From positions 1,663,501 through 1,727,500 of the forward strand of contig JAWNZC010000122.1 in assembly GCA_035771165.1 (NCBI GenBank): 64,000 nucleotides of DNA. The letters are read 5' to 3'. The stretch is from Paragorgia papillata. Taxonomy: Eukaryota > Cnidaria > Anthozoa > Scleralcyonacea > Coralliidae. Shown here in pieces: positions 42,801-54,800 of the stretch (position 1 is its first letter; every line of letters starts with the position of its first letter). The notes under the pieces were generated by a model. That model was not told the origin of the DNA. It made no database searches and was given only the letters and a program-made list of their open reading frames with translations. The translations under genes and the position numbers were made by a program.

Positions 42801-45800
42801 AAACGGTTAGATAAAGTCGTTTTAAACCTTCTGTGAAAACGAGAAGGCTGTATTGTGGCTAAAAATATTTTTTCTGATTTTTTGAAAAAAATCCGGAAAA
42901 AAAAAGTAAAGGGGTTAGCCTTTACTTTTTGACCGATTTTTGTCACTTTTGAAACTTTTCAGTTAGGGTCAAAAACGGTTAGATAAAGTCGTTTTAAACC
43001 TTCTGTGAAAACGAGAAGGCTGTATTGTGGCTAAAAATATTTTTTCTGATTTTTTGAAAAAAATCCGGAAAAAAAAAAGTAAAGGGGTTAGCCTTTACTT
43101 TTTGACCGATTTTGGTCACTTTTGCAACTTTTCAGTTAGGGTCAAAAACGGTTAGATAAAGTCGTTTTAAACCTTCTGTGAAAACGAGAAGGCTGTATTG
43201 CGGCTAAAAATATTTTTTCTGATTTTTTGAAAAAAATCCGGAAAAAAAAAAGTAAAGGGGTTAGCCTTTACATTTTGACCGATTTTGGTCACTTTTGAAA
43301 CTTTTCAGTGAGGGTCAAAAACGGTTAGATAAAGTCGTTTTAAACCTTCTGTGAAAACGAGAAGGCTGTATTGTGGCTAAAAATATTTTTTCTGATTTTT
43401 TGAAAAAAATCCGGAAAAAAAAAGTAAAGGGGTTAGCCTTTACTTTTTGACCGATTTTTGTCACTTTTGAAACTTTTCAGTTAGGGTCAAAAACGGTTAG
43501 ATAAAGTCGTTTTAAACCTTCTGTGAAAACGAGAAGGCTGTATTGTGGCTAAAAATATTTTTTCTGATTTTTTGAAAAAAATCCGGAAAAAAAAAGTAAA
43601 GGGGTTAGCCTTTACATTTGACCGATTTTGGTCACTTTTGAAACTTTTCAGTTAGGGTCAAAAACGGTTAGATAAAGTCGTTTTAAACCTTCTGTGAAAA
43701 CGAGAAGGCTGTATTGTGGTTAAAAAAATTTTCTCTGATTTTTTGAAAAAAATCCGGAAAAAAAAAGGTAAAGGGGTTAGCCTTTACTTTTTGACCGATT
43801 TTGGTCACTTTTGAAACTTTTCAGTGAGGGTCAAAAACGGTTAGATAAAGTCGTTTTAAACCTTCTGTGAAAACGAGAAGGCTGTATTGTGGCTAAAAAT
43901 ATTTTTTCTGATTTTTTGAAAAAAATCCGGAAAAAAAAAAGTAAAGGGGTTAGCCTTTACTTTTTGACCGATTTTGGTCACTTTTGAAACTTTTCAGTTA
44001 GGGTCGAAAAACGGTTAGATAAAGTCGTTTTAAAACCTTCTGTGAAAACGAGAAGGCTGTATTGTGGCTAAAAATATTTTTTCTGATTTTTTGAAAAAAA
44101 TCCGGAAAAAAAAAAGTAAAGGGGTTAGCCTTTACTTTTTGACCGATTTTGGTCACTTTTGAAACTTTTCAGTGAGGGTCAAAAACGGTTAGATAAAGTC
44201 GTTTTAAACCTTCTGTGAAAACGAGAAGGCTGTATTGTGGCTAAAAATATTTTTTCTGATTTTTTGAAAAAAATCCGGAAAAAAAAAGTAAAGGGGTTAG
44301 CCTTTACATTTTGACCGATTTTTGTCACTTTTGAAACTTTTCAGTGAGGGTAAAAAACGTTTAGATAAAGTCGCTTTAAACCTTCTGTGAAAACGAGAAG
44401 GCTGTATTGTGGCTAAAAATATTTTTTCTGATTTTTTGAAAAAAATCCGGAAAAAAAAAGTAAAGGGGTTAGCCTTTACTTTTTGACCGATTTTTGTCAC
44501 TTTTGAAACTTTTCAGTTAGGGTCAAAAACGGTTAGATAAAGTCGTTTTAAACCTTCTGTGAAAACGAGAAGGCTGTATTGTGGCTAAAAATATTTTTTC
44601 TGATTTTTTGAAAAAAATCCGGAAAAAAAAAAGTAAAGGGGTTAGCCTTTACTTTTTGACCGATTTTGGTCACTTTTGAAACTTTTCAGTTAGGGTCAAA
44701 AACGGTTAGATAAAGTCGTTTTAAACCTTCTGTGAAAACGAGAAGGCTGTATTGTGGCTAAAAATATTTTTTCTGATTTTTTGAAAAAAAATCCGGAAAA
44801 AAAAAAGTAAAGGGGTTAGCCTTTACATTTTGACCGATTTTGGTCACTTTTGAAACTTTTCAGTGAGGGTCAAAAACGGTTAGATAAAGTCGTTTTAAAC
44901 CTTCTGTGAAAACGAGAAGGCTGTATTGTGGCTAAAAATATTTTTTCTGATTTTTTGAAAAAAAATCCGGAAAAAAAAAAAGTAAAGGGGTTAGCCTTTA
45001 CTTTTTGACCGATTTTGGTCACTTTTGAAACTTTTCAGTTAGGGTCAAAAACGGTTAGATAAAGTCGTTTTAAACCTTCTGTGAAAACGAGAAGGCTGTA
45101 TTGTGGCTAAAAATATTTTTTCTGATTTTTTGAAAAAAATCCGGAAAAAAAAAGTAAAGGGGTTAGCCTTTACATTTTGACCGATTTTGGTCACTTTTGA
45201 AACTTTTCAGTTAGGGTCAAAAACGGTTAGATAAAGTCGTTTTAAACCTTCTGTGAAAACGAGAAGGCTGTATTGTGCTTAAAAAAATTTTTTCTGATTT
45301 TTTGAAAAAAATCCGGAAAAAAAAATGTAAAGGGGTTAGCCTTTACATTTTGACCGATTTTGGTCACTTTTGAAACTTTTCAGTGAGGGTCAAAAACGGT
45401 TAAATAAAGTCGTTTTAAAACTTCTGTGAAAACGAGAAGACTGTATTGTGGCTAAAAATATTTTTTCTGATTTTTTGAAAAAAATCTGGAAAAAAAAAAG
45501 TAAAGGGGTTAGCCTTTACTTTTTGACCGATTTTGGTCACTTTTGAAACTTTTCAGTTAGGGTCAAAAACGGTTAAATAAAGTCGTTTTAAACCTTCTGT
45601 GAAAACGAGAAGGCTGTATTGTGGCTAAAAATATTTTTTCTGATTTTTTGAAAAAAATCCGGAAAAAAAAAAGTAAAGGGGTTAGCCTTTACTTTTTGAC
45701 CGATTTTGGTCACTTTTGAAACTTTTCAGTTATGGTCAAAAACGGTTAGATAAAGTCGTTTTAAACCTTCTGTGAAAACGAGAAGGCTGTATTGCGGCTA

Positions 45801-48800
45801 AAAATATTTTTTCTGATTTTTTGAAAAAAATCCGGAAAAAAAAAAGTAAAGGGGTTAGCCTTTACTTTTTGACCGATTTTGGTCACTTTTGAAACTTTTC
45901 AGTTAGGGTCAAAAACGGTTAGATAAAGTCGTTTTAAACCTTCTGTGAAAACGAGAAGGCTGTATTGTGGCTAAAAATATTTTTTCTGATTTTTTGAAAA
46001 AAATCCGGAAAAAAAAAAGTAAAGGGGTTAGCCTTTACTTTTTGACCGATTTTGGTCACTTTTGAAACTTTTCAGTTAGGGTCAAAAACGGTTAGATAAA
46101 GTCGTTTTAAACCTTCTGTGAAAACGAGAAGGCTGTATTGTGGCTAAAAATATTTTTTCTGATTTTTTGAAAAAAATCCGGAAAAAAAAAAGTAAAGGGG
46201 TTAGCCTTTACTTTTTGACCGATTTTGGTCACTTTTGAAACTTTTCAGTTAGGGTCAAAAACGGTTAGATAAAGTCGTTTTAAACCTTCTGTGAAAACGA
46301 GAAGGCTGTATTGTGGCTAAAAATATTTTTTCTGATTTTTTGAAAAAAATCCGGAAAAAAAAAAGTAAAGGGGTTAGCCTTTACATTTTGACCGATTTTG
46401 GTCACTTTTGAAACTTTTCAGTGAGGGTCAAAAACGGTTAGATAAAGTCGTTTTAAACCTTCTGTGAAAACGAGAAGGCTGTATTGTGGCTAAAAATATT
46501 TTTTCTGATTTTTTGAAAAAAATCCGGAAAAAAAAAAGTAAAGGGGTTAGCCTTTACTTTTTGACCGATTTTGGTCACTTTTGAAACTTTTCAGTTAGGG
46601 TCAAAAACGGTTAGATAAAGTCGTTTTAAACCTTCTGTGAAAACGAGAAGGCTGTATTGTGGTTAAAAAAAATTTTTCTGATTTTTTGAAAAAAATCCGG
46701 AAAAAAAAAGGTAAAGGGGTTAGCCTTTACATTTTGACCGATTTTGGTCACTTTTGAAACTTTTCAGTGAGGGTCAAAAACGTTTAGATAAAGTCGTTTT
46801 AAACCTTCTGTGAAAACGAGAAGGCTGTATTGTGGCTAAAAATATTTTTTCTGATTTTTTGAAAAAAATCCGGAAAAAAAAAAGTAAAGGGGTTAGCCTT
46901 TACTTTTTGACCGATTTTGGTCACTTTTGAAACTTTTCAGTGAGGGTCAAAAACGGTTAAATTAAAGTCGTTTTAAACCTTCTGTGAAAACGAGAAGGCT
47001 GTATTGTGGCTAAAAATATTTTTTCTGATTTTTTGAAAAAAATCCGGAAAAAAAAAAGTAAAGGGGTTAGCCTTTACTTTTTGACCGATTTTGGTCACTT
47101 TTGAAACTTTTCAGTTAGGGTCAAAAACGGTTAGATAAAGTCGTTTTAAATCTTCTGTGAAAACGAGAAGGCTGTATTGTGGCTAAAAATATTTTTTCTG
47201 ATTTTTGGAAAAAAATCCGGAAAAAAAAAAGTAAAGGGGTTGTTAGCCTTTACTTTTTGACCGATTTTGGTCACTTTTGAAACTTTTCAGTTAGGGTAAA
47301 AAACGGTTAGATAAAGTCGTTTTAAACCTTCTGTGAAAACGAGAAGGCTGTATTGTGGCTAAAAATATTTTTTCTGATTTTTTGAAAAAAATCCGGAAAA
47401 AAAAAAGTAAAGGGGTTAGCCTTTACTTTTTGACCGATTTTGGTCACTTTTGAAACTTTTCAGTTAGGGTCAAAAACGGTTAGATAAAGTCGTTTTAAAC
47501 CTTCTGTGAAAACGAGAAGGCTGTATTGTGGCTAAAAATATTTTTTCTGATTTTTTGAAAAAAATCCCGAAAAAAAAAAGTAAAGGGGTTAGCCTTTACT
47601 TTTTGACCGATTTTGGTCACTTTTGAAACTTTTCAGTTAGGGTCAAAAACGGTTAGATAAAGTCGTTTTAAACCTTCTGTGAAAACGAGAAGGCTGTATT
47701 GTGGCTAAAAAAATTTTTTCTGATTTTTTGAAAAAAATCCGGAAAAAAAAAAAGTAAAGGGGTTAGCCTTTACATTTTGACCGATTTTGGTCACTTTTGA
47801 AACTTTTCAGTTAGGGTCAAAAACGTTTAGATAAAGTCGTTTTAAACCTTCTGTGAAAACGAGAAGGCTGTATTGTGGCTAAAAATATTTTTTCTGATTT
47901 TTTGAAAAAAATCCGGAAAAAAAAAAGTAAAGGGGTTAGCCTTTACTTTTTGACCGATTTTGGTCACTTTTGAAACTTTTCAGTTAGGGTCAAAAACGGT
48001 TAGATAAAGTCGTTTTAAACCTTCTGTGAAAACGAGAAGGCTGTATTGTGGCTAAAAATATTTTTTCTGATTTTTTGAAAAAAATCCGGAAAAAAAAAAG
48101 TAAAGGGGTTAGCCTTTACTTTTTGACCGATTTTGGTCACTTTTGAAACTTTTCAGTTAGGGTCAAAAACGGTTAGATAAAGTCGTTTTAAAACTTCTGT
48201 GAAAACGAGAAGGCTGTATTGTGGCTAAAAATATTTTTTCTGATTTTTTGAAAAAAATCCGTAAAAAAAAGGTAAAGGGGTTAGCCTTTACTTTTTGACC
48301 GATTTTGGTCACTTTTGAAACTTTTCAGTTAGGGTCAAAAACGGTTAAATAAAGTCGTTTTAAACATTCTGTGAAAACGAGAAGGCTGTATTGTGGCTAA
48401 AAATATTTTTTCTGATTTTTTGAAAAAAATTCGGGAAAAAAAATGTAAAGGGGTTAGCCTTTACATTTTGACCGATTTTGGTCACTTTTGAAACTTTTCA
48501 GTTAGGGTCAAAAACGGTTAGATAAAGTCGTTTTAAACCTTCTGTGAAAACGAGAAGGCTGTATTGTGGCTAAAAATATTTTTTCTGATTTTTTGAAAAA
48601 AATCCGGAAAAAAAAAAGTAAAGGGGTTAGCCTTTACTTTTTGACCGATTTTGGTCACTTTTGAAACTTTTCAGTTAGGGTCAAAAACGGTTAGATAAAG
48701 TCGTTTTAAACCTTCTGTGAAAACGAGAAGGCTGTATTGTGGCTAAAAATATTTTTTCTGATTTTTTGAAAAAAATCTGGAAAAAAAAAAAGTAAAGGGG

Positions 48801-51800
48801 TTAGCCTTTACTTTTTGACCGATTTTGGTCACTTTTGAAACTTTTCAGTTAGGGTCAAAAACGGTTAAATAAAGTCGTTTTAAACATTCTGTGAAAACGA
48901 GAAGGCTGTATTGTGGCTAAAAATATTTTTTTCTGATTTTTTGAAAAAAATTCGGAAAAAAAAATGTAAAGGGGTTAGCCTTTACATTTTGACCGATTTT
49001 GGTCACTTTTGAAACTTTTCAGTTAGGGTCAAAAACGGTTAGATAAAGTCGTTTTAAACCTTCTGTGAAAACGAGAAGGCTGTATTGTGGCTAAAAATAT
49101 TTTTTCTGATTTTTTGAAAAAAATCCGGAAAAAAAAAAGTAAAGGGGTTAGCCTTTACTTTTTGACCGATTTTGGTCACTTTTGAAACTTTTCAGTTATG
49201 GTCAAAAACGGTTAGATAAAGTCGTTTTAAAACCTTCTGTGAAAACGAGAAGGCTGTATTGTGGCTAAAAATATTTTTTCTGATTTTTTGAAAAAAATCC
49301 GGAAAAAAAAAGTAAAGGGGTTAGCCTTTACTTTTTTGACCGATTTTGGTCACTTTTGAAACTTTTCAGTTAGGGTCAAAAACGTGTTAAAGTCGTTTTA
49401 AACCTTCTGTGCAAACGAGAAGGCTGTATTGTGGCTAAAAATATTTTTTCTGGTTTTTTGAAAAAAATCCGGGAAAAAAAAAGTATAGGGGTTAGACTTT
49501 ACTTTTTGACCGATTTTGGTCACTTTTGAAACTTTTCAGTTAGGGTCAAAAACGGTTAGATAAAGTCGTTTTAAACCTTCTGTAAAAACGAGAAGGCTGT
49601 ATTGCGGCTAAAAATATTTTTTCTGATTTTTTTTAAAAAATTCGGAAAAAAAAAGGTAAAGGGGTTAGCCTTTACTTTTTGACCGATTTTGGTCACTTTT
49701 GAAACTTTTCAGTTAGGTTCAGAAACGGTTAGATAAAGTCGTTTTAAACCTTCTGTGAAAGCGAGAAGGCTGTATTGTGGCTAAAAATATTTTTTCTGAT
49801 TTTTTGAAAAAAATCCGGAAAAAAAAAAGTAAAGGGGTTAGCCTTTACTTTTTGACCGATTTTGGTCACTTTTGAAACTTTTCAGTTAGGGTCAAAAACG
49901 GTTAGATAAAGTCGTTTTAAAACCTTCTGTGAAAACGAGAAGGCTGTATTGTGGCTAAAAATATTTTTTCTGATTTTTTGAAAAAAATCCGGAAAAAAAA
50001 AAGTAAAGGGGTTAGCCTTTACTTTTTGACCGATTTTGGTCACTTTTGAAACTTTTCAGTTAGGGTCAAAAACGGTTAGATAAAGTCGTTTTAAACCTTC
50101 TGTGAAAACGAGAAGGCTGTATTGTGGCTAAAAATATTTTTTCTGATTTTTTGAAAAAAATCCGGAAAAAAAAAAGTAAAGGGGTTAGCCTTTACATTTT
50201 GACCGATTTTGGTCACTTTTGAAACTTTTCAGTGAGGGTCAAAAACGGTTAGATAAAGTCGTTTTAAACCTTCTGTGAAAACGAGAAGGCTGTATTGTGG
50301 CTAAAAATATTTTTTCTGATTTTTTGAAAAAAATCCGGAAAAAAAAAAGTAAAGGGGTTAGCCTTTACTTTTTGACCGATTTTGGTCACTTTTGAAACTT
50401 TTCAGTTAGAGTCAAAAACTGTTAGATAAAGTCGTTTAAAGCCTTCTGTGAAAACGAGAAGGCTGTATTGTGGCTAAAAATATTTTTTCTGATTTTTTGA
50501 AAAAAATCCGGAAAAAAAAAGTAAAGGGGTTAGCCTTTACTTTTTGACCGATTTTGGTCACTTTTGAAACTTTTCAGTTAGGGTCAAAAACGGTTAGATA
50601 AAGTCGTTTTAAACCTTCTGTGAAAACGAGAAGGCTGTATTGGGGCTAAAAATATTTTTTCTGATTTTTTGAAAAAAATCCGGAAAAAAAAAAGTAAAGG
50701 GGTTAGCCTTTACTTTTTGACCGATTTTGGTCACTTTTGAAACTTTTCAGTGAGGGTCAAAAACGGTTAGATAAAGTCGTTTTAAACCTTCTGTGAAAAC
50801 GAGAAGGCTGTATTGTGGCTAAAAATATTTTTTCTGATTTTTTGAAAAAAATCCGGAAAAAAAAAGTAAAGGGGTTAGCCTTTACTTTTTGACCGATTTT
50901 GGTCACTTTTGAAACTTTTCAGTTAGGGTCAAAAACGGTTAGATAAAGTCGTTTTAAACCTTCTGTGAAAACGAGAAGGCTGTATTGTGGCTAAAAATAT
51001 TTTTTCTGATTTTTTGAAAAAAATCCGGAAAAAAAAAAGTAAAGGGGTTAGCCTTTACTTTTTGACCGATTTTGGTCACTTTTGAAACTTTTCAGTTAGG
51101 GTCAAAAACGGTTAGATAAAGTCGTTTTAAACCTTCTGTGAAAACGAGAAGGCTGTATTGTGGCTAAAAATATTTTTTCTGATTTTTTGAAAAAAATCCG
51201 GAAAAAAAAAGTAAAGGGGTTAGCCTTTACTTTTTGACCGATTTTGGTCACTTTTGAAACTTTTCAGTTAGGGTCAAAAACGGTTAGATAAAGTCGTTTT
51301 AAACCTTCTGTGAAAACGAGAAGGCTGTATTGTGGCTAAAAATATTTTTTCTGATTTTTTGAAAAAAATCCGGAAAAAAAAAAGTAAAGGGGTTAGCCTT
51401 TACTTTTTGACCGATTTTGGTCACTTTTGAAACTTTTCAGTTAGGGTCAAAAACGGTTAGATAAAGTCGTTTTAAACCTTCTGTGAAAACGAGAAGGCTG
51501 TATTGTGGCTAAAAATATTTTTTCTGATTTTTTGAAAAAAATCCGGAAAAAAAAAGTAAAGGGGTTAGCCTTTACTTTTTGACCGATTTTGGTCACTTTT
51601 GAAACTTTTCAGTGAGGGTCAAAAACGGTTAGATAAAGTCGTTTTAAACCTTCTGTGAAAACGAGAAGGCTGTAATTGTGGCTAAAAAATATTTTTTCTG
51701 ATTTTTTGAAAAAAATCCGGAAAAAAAAAAGTAAAGGGGTTAGCCTTTACATTTTGACCGATTTTTGGTCACTTTTGAAACTTTTCAGTTAGGGTCAAAA

Positions 51801-54800
51801 ACGGTTAGATAAAGTCGTTTTAAACCTTCTGTGAAAACGAGAAGGCTGTATTGTGGCTAAAAATATTTTTTCTGATTTTTTGAAAAAAATCCGGAAAAAA
51901 AAAAGTAAAGGGGTTAGTTAGCCTTTACTTTTTGACCGATTTTGGTCACTTTTGAAACTTTTCAGTTAGGGTCAAAAACGGTTAGATAAAGTCGTTTTAA
52001 AGCTTCTGTGAAAACGAGAAGGCTGTATTGTGGCTAAAAATATTTTTTCTGATTTTTTGAAAAAAATCCGGAAAAAAAAAAGTAAAGGGGTTAGCCTTTA
52101 CTTTTTGACCGATTTTGGTCACTTTTGAAACTTTTTCAGTTAGGGTCAAAAACGGTTAGATAAAGTCGTTTTAAACCTTCTGTGAAAACGAGAAGGCTGT
52201 ATTGTGGCTAAAAATATTTTTTCTGATTTTTTGAAAAAAATCCGGAAAAAAAAAAGTAAAGGGGTTAGCCTTTACTTTTTGACCGATTTTGGTCACTTTT
52301 GAAACTTTTCAGTTAGGGTCAAAAACGGTTAGATAAAGTCGTTTTAAACCTTCTGTGAAAACGAGAAGGCTGTATTGTGGCTAAAAATATTTTTTCTGAT
52401 TTTTTGAAAAAAATCCGGAAAAAAAAAAGTAAAGGGGTTAGCCTTTACTTTTTGACCGATTTTGGTCACTTTTGAAACTTTTCAGTTAGGGTCAAAAACG
52501 GTTAGATAAAGTCGTTTTAAACCTTCTGTGAAAACGAGAAGGCTGTATTGTGGCTAAAAATATTTTTTCTGATTTTTTGAAAAAAATCCGGAAAAAAAAA
52601 AGTAAAGGGGTTAGCCTTTACTTTTTGACCGATTTTGGTCACTTTTGAAACTTTTCAGTTAGGGTCAAAAACGGTTAGATAAAGTCGTTTTAAACCTTCT
52701 GTGAAAACGAGAAGGCTGTATTGTGGCTAAAAATATTTTTTCTGATTTTTTGAAAAAAATCCGGAAAAAAAAAAGTAAAGGGGTTAGCCTTTACTTTTTG
52801 ACCGATTTTGGTCACTTTTGAAACTTTTCAGTTAGGGTCAAAAACGGTTAGATAAAGTCGTTTTAAACCTTCTGTGAAAACGAGAAGGCTGTATTGTGGC
52901 TAAAAATATTTTTTCTGATTTTTTGAAAAAAATCCGGAAAAAAAAAAAGTAAAGGGGTTAGCCTTTACTTTTTGACCGATTTTGGTCACTTTTGAAACTT
53001 TTCAGTTAGGGTCAAAAACGGTTAGATAAAGTCGTTTTAAAACCTTCTGTGAAAACGAGAAGGCTGTATTGTGGCTAAAAATATTTTTTTCTGATTTTTT
53101 GAAAAAAATCCGGAAAAAAAAAAAGTAAAGGGGTTAGCCTTTACTTTTTGACCGATTTTGGTCACTTTTGAAACTTTTCAGTTAGGGTCAAAAACGGTTA
53201 GATAAAGTCGTTTTAAACCTTCTGTGAAAACGAGAAGGCTGTATTGTGGCTAAAAATATTTTTTCTGATTTTTTGAAAAAAATCCGGAAAAAAAAAAGGT
53301 AAAGGGGTTAGCCTTTACTTTTTGACCGATTTTGGTCACTTTTGAAACTTTTCAGTTAGGGTCAAAAACGGTTAGATAAAGTCGTTTTAAACCTTCTGTG
53401 AAAACGAGAAGGCTGTATTGTGGCTAAAAATATTTTTTCTGATTTTTTGAAAAAAATCCGGAAAAAAAAAAGTAAAGGGGTTAGCCTTTACTTTTTGACC
53501 GATTTTGGTCACTTTTGAAACTTTTCAGTTAGGGTCAAAAACGGTTAGATAAAGTCGTTTTAAAACTTCTGTGAAAACGAGAAGGCTGTATTGTGGCTAA
53601 AAATATTTTTTCTGATTTTTTGAAAAAAATCCGGAAAAAAAAAAAGTAAAGGGGTTAGCCTTTACTTTTTGACCGATTTTGGTCACTTTTGAAACTTTTC
53701 AGTTAGGGTCAAAAACGGTTAGATAAAGTCGTTTTTAAACCTTCTGTGAAAACGAGAAGGCTGTATTGTGGCTAAAAAATATTTTTTCTGATTTTTTGAA
53801 AAAAATCCGGAAAAAAAAAAGTAAAGGGGTTAGCCTTTACTTTTTGACCGATTTTGGTCACTTTTGAAACTTTTCAGTTAGGGTCAAAAACGGTTAAATA
53901 AAGTCGTTTTAAAACTTCTGTGAAAACGAGAAGGCTGTATTGTGGCTAAAAATATTTTTTCTGATTTTTTGAAAAAAATCCGGAAAAAAAAAAGTAAAGG
54001 GGTTAGCCTTTACTTTTTGACCGATTTTGGTCACTTTTGAAACTTTTCAGTTAGGGTCAAAAACGGTTAGATAAAGTCGTTTTTAAACTTCTGTGAAAAC
54101 GAGAAGGCTGTATTGCGGCTAAAAATATTTTTTCTGATTTTTTGAAAAAAAATTCGGGAAAAAAAAAGTAAAGGGGTTAGCCTTTACTTTTTGACCGATT
54201 TTGGTCACTTTTGAAACTTTTCAGTTAGGGTCAAAAACGGTTAGATAAAGTCGTTTTAAACCTTCTGTGAAAACGAGAAGGCTGTATTGTGGCTAAAAAT
54301 ATTTTTTCTGATTTTTTGAAAAAAATCCGGAAAAAAAAAAAGTAAAGGGGTTAGCCTTTACTTTTTGACCGATTTTGGTCACTTTTGAAACTTTTCAGTT
54401 AGGGTCAAAAACGGTTAGATAAAGTCGTTTTAAACCTTCTGTGAAAACGAGAAGGCTGTATTGTGGCTAAAAATATTTTTTCTGATTTTTTGAAAAAAAT
54501 CCGGAAAAAAAAAAGTAAAGGGGTTAGCCTTTACTTTTTGACCGATTTTGGTCACTTTTGAAACTTTTCAGTTAGGGTCAAAAACGGTTAGATAAAGTCG
54601 TTTTAAACCTTCTGTGAAAACGAGAAGGCTGTATTGTGGCTAAAAATATTTTTTCTGATTTTTTGAAAAAAATCCGGAAAAAAAAAAGTAAAGGGGTTAG
54701 CCTTTACTTTTTGACCGATTTTGGTCACTTTTGAAACTTTTCAGTTAGGGTAAAAAACGGTTAGATAAAGTCGTTTTAAACCTTCTGTGAAAACGAGAAG

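Noticed and set aside
44297..44500. 67-codon frame inside the satellite
   Set aside because: Depends on a local mutation (GGGTAAAAAAC) that removes a stop; neighbouring units are closed in the same frame.
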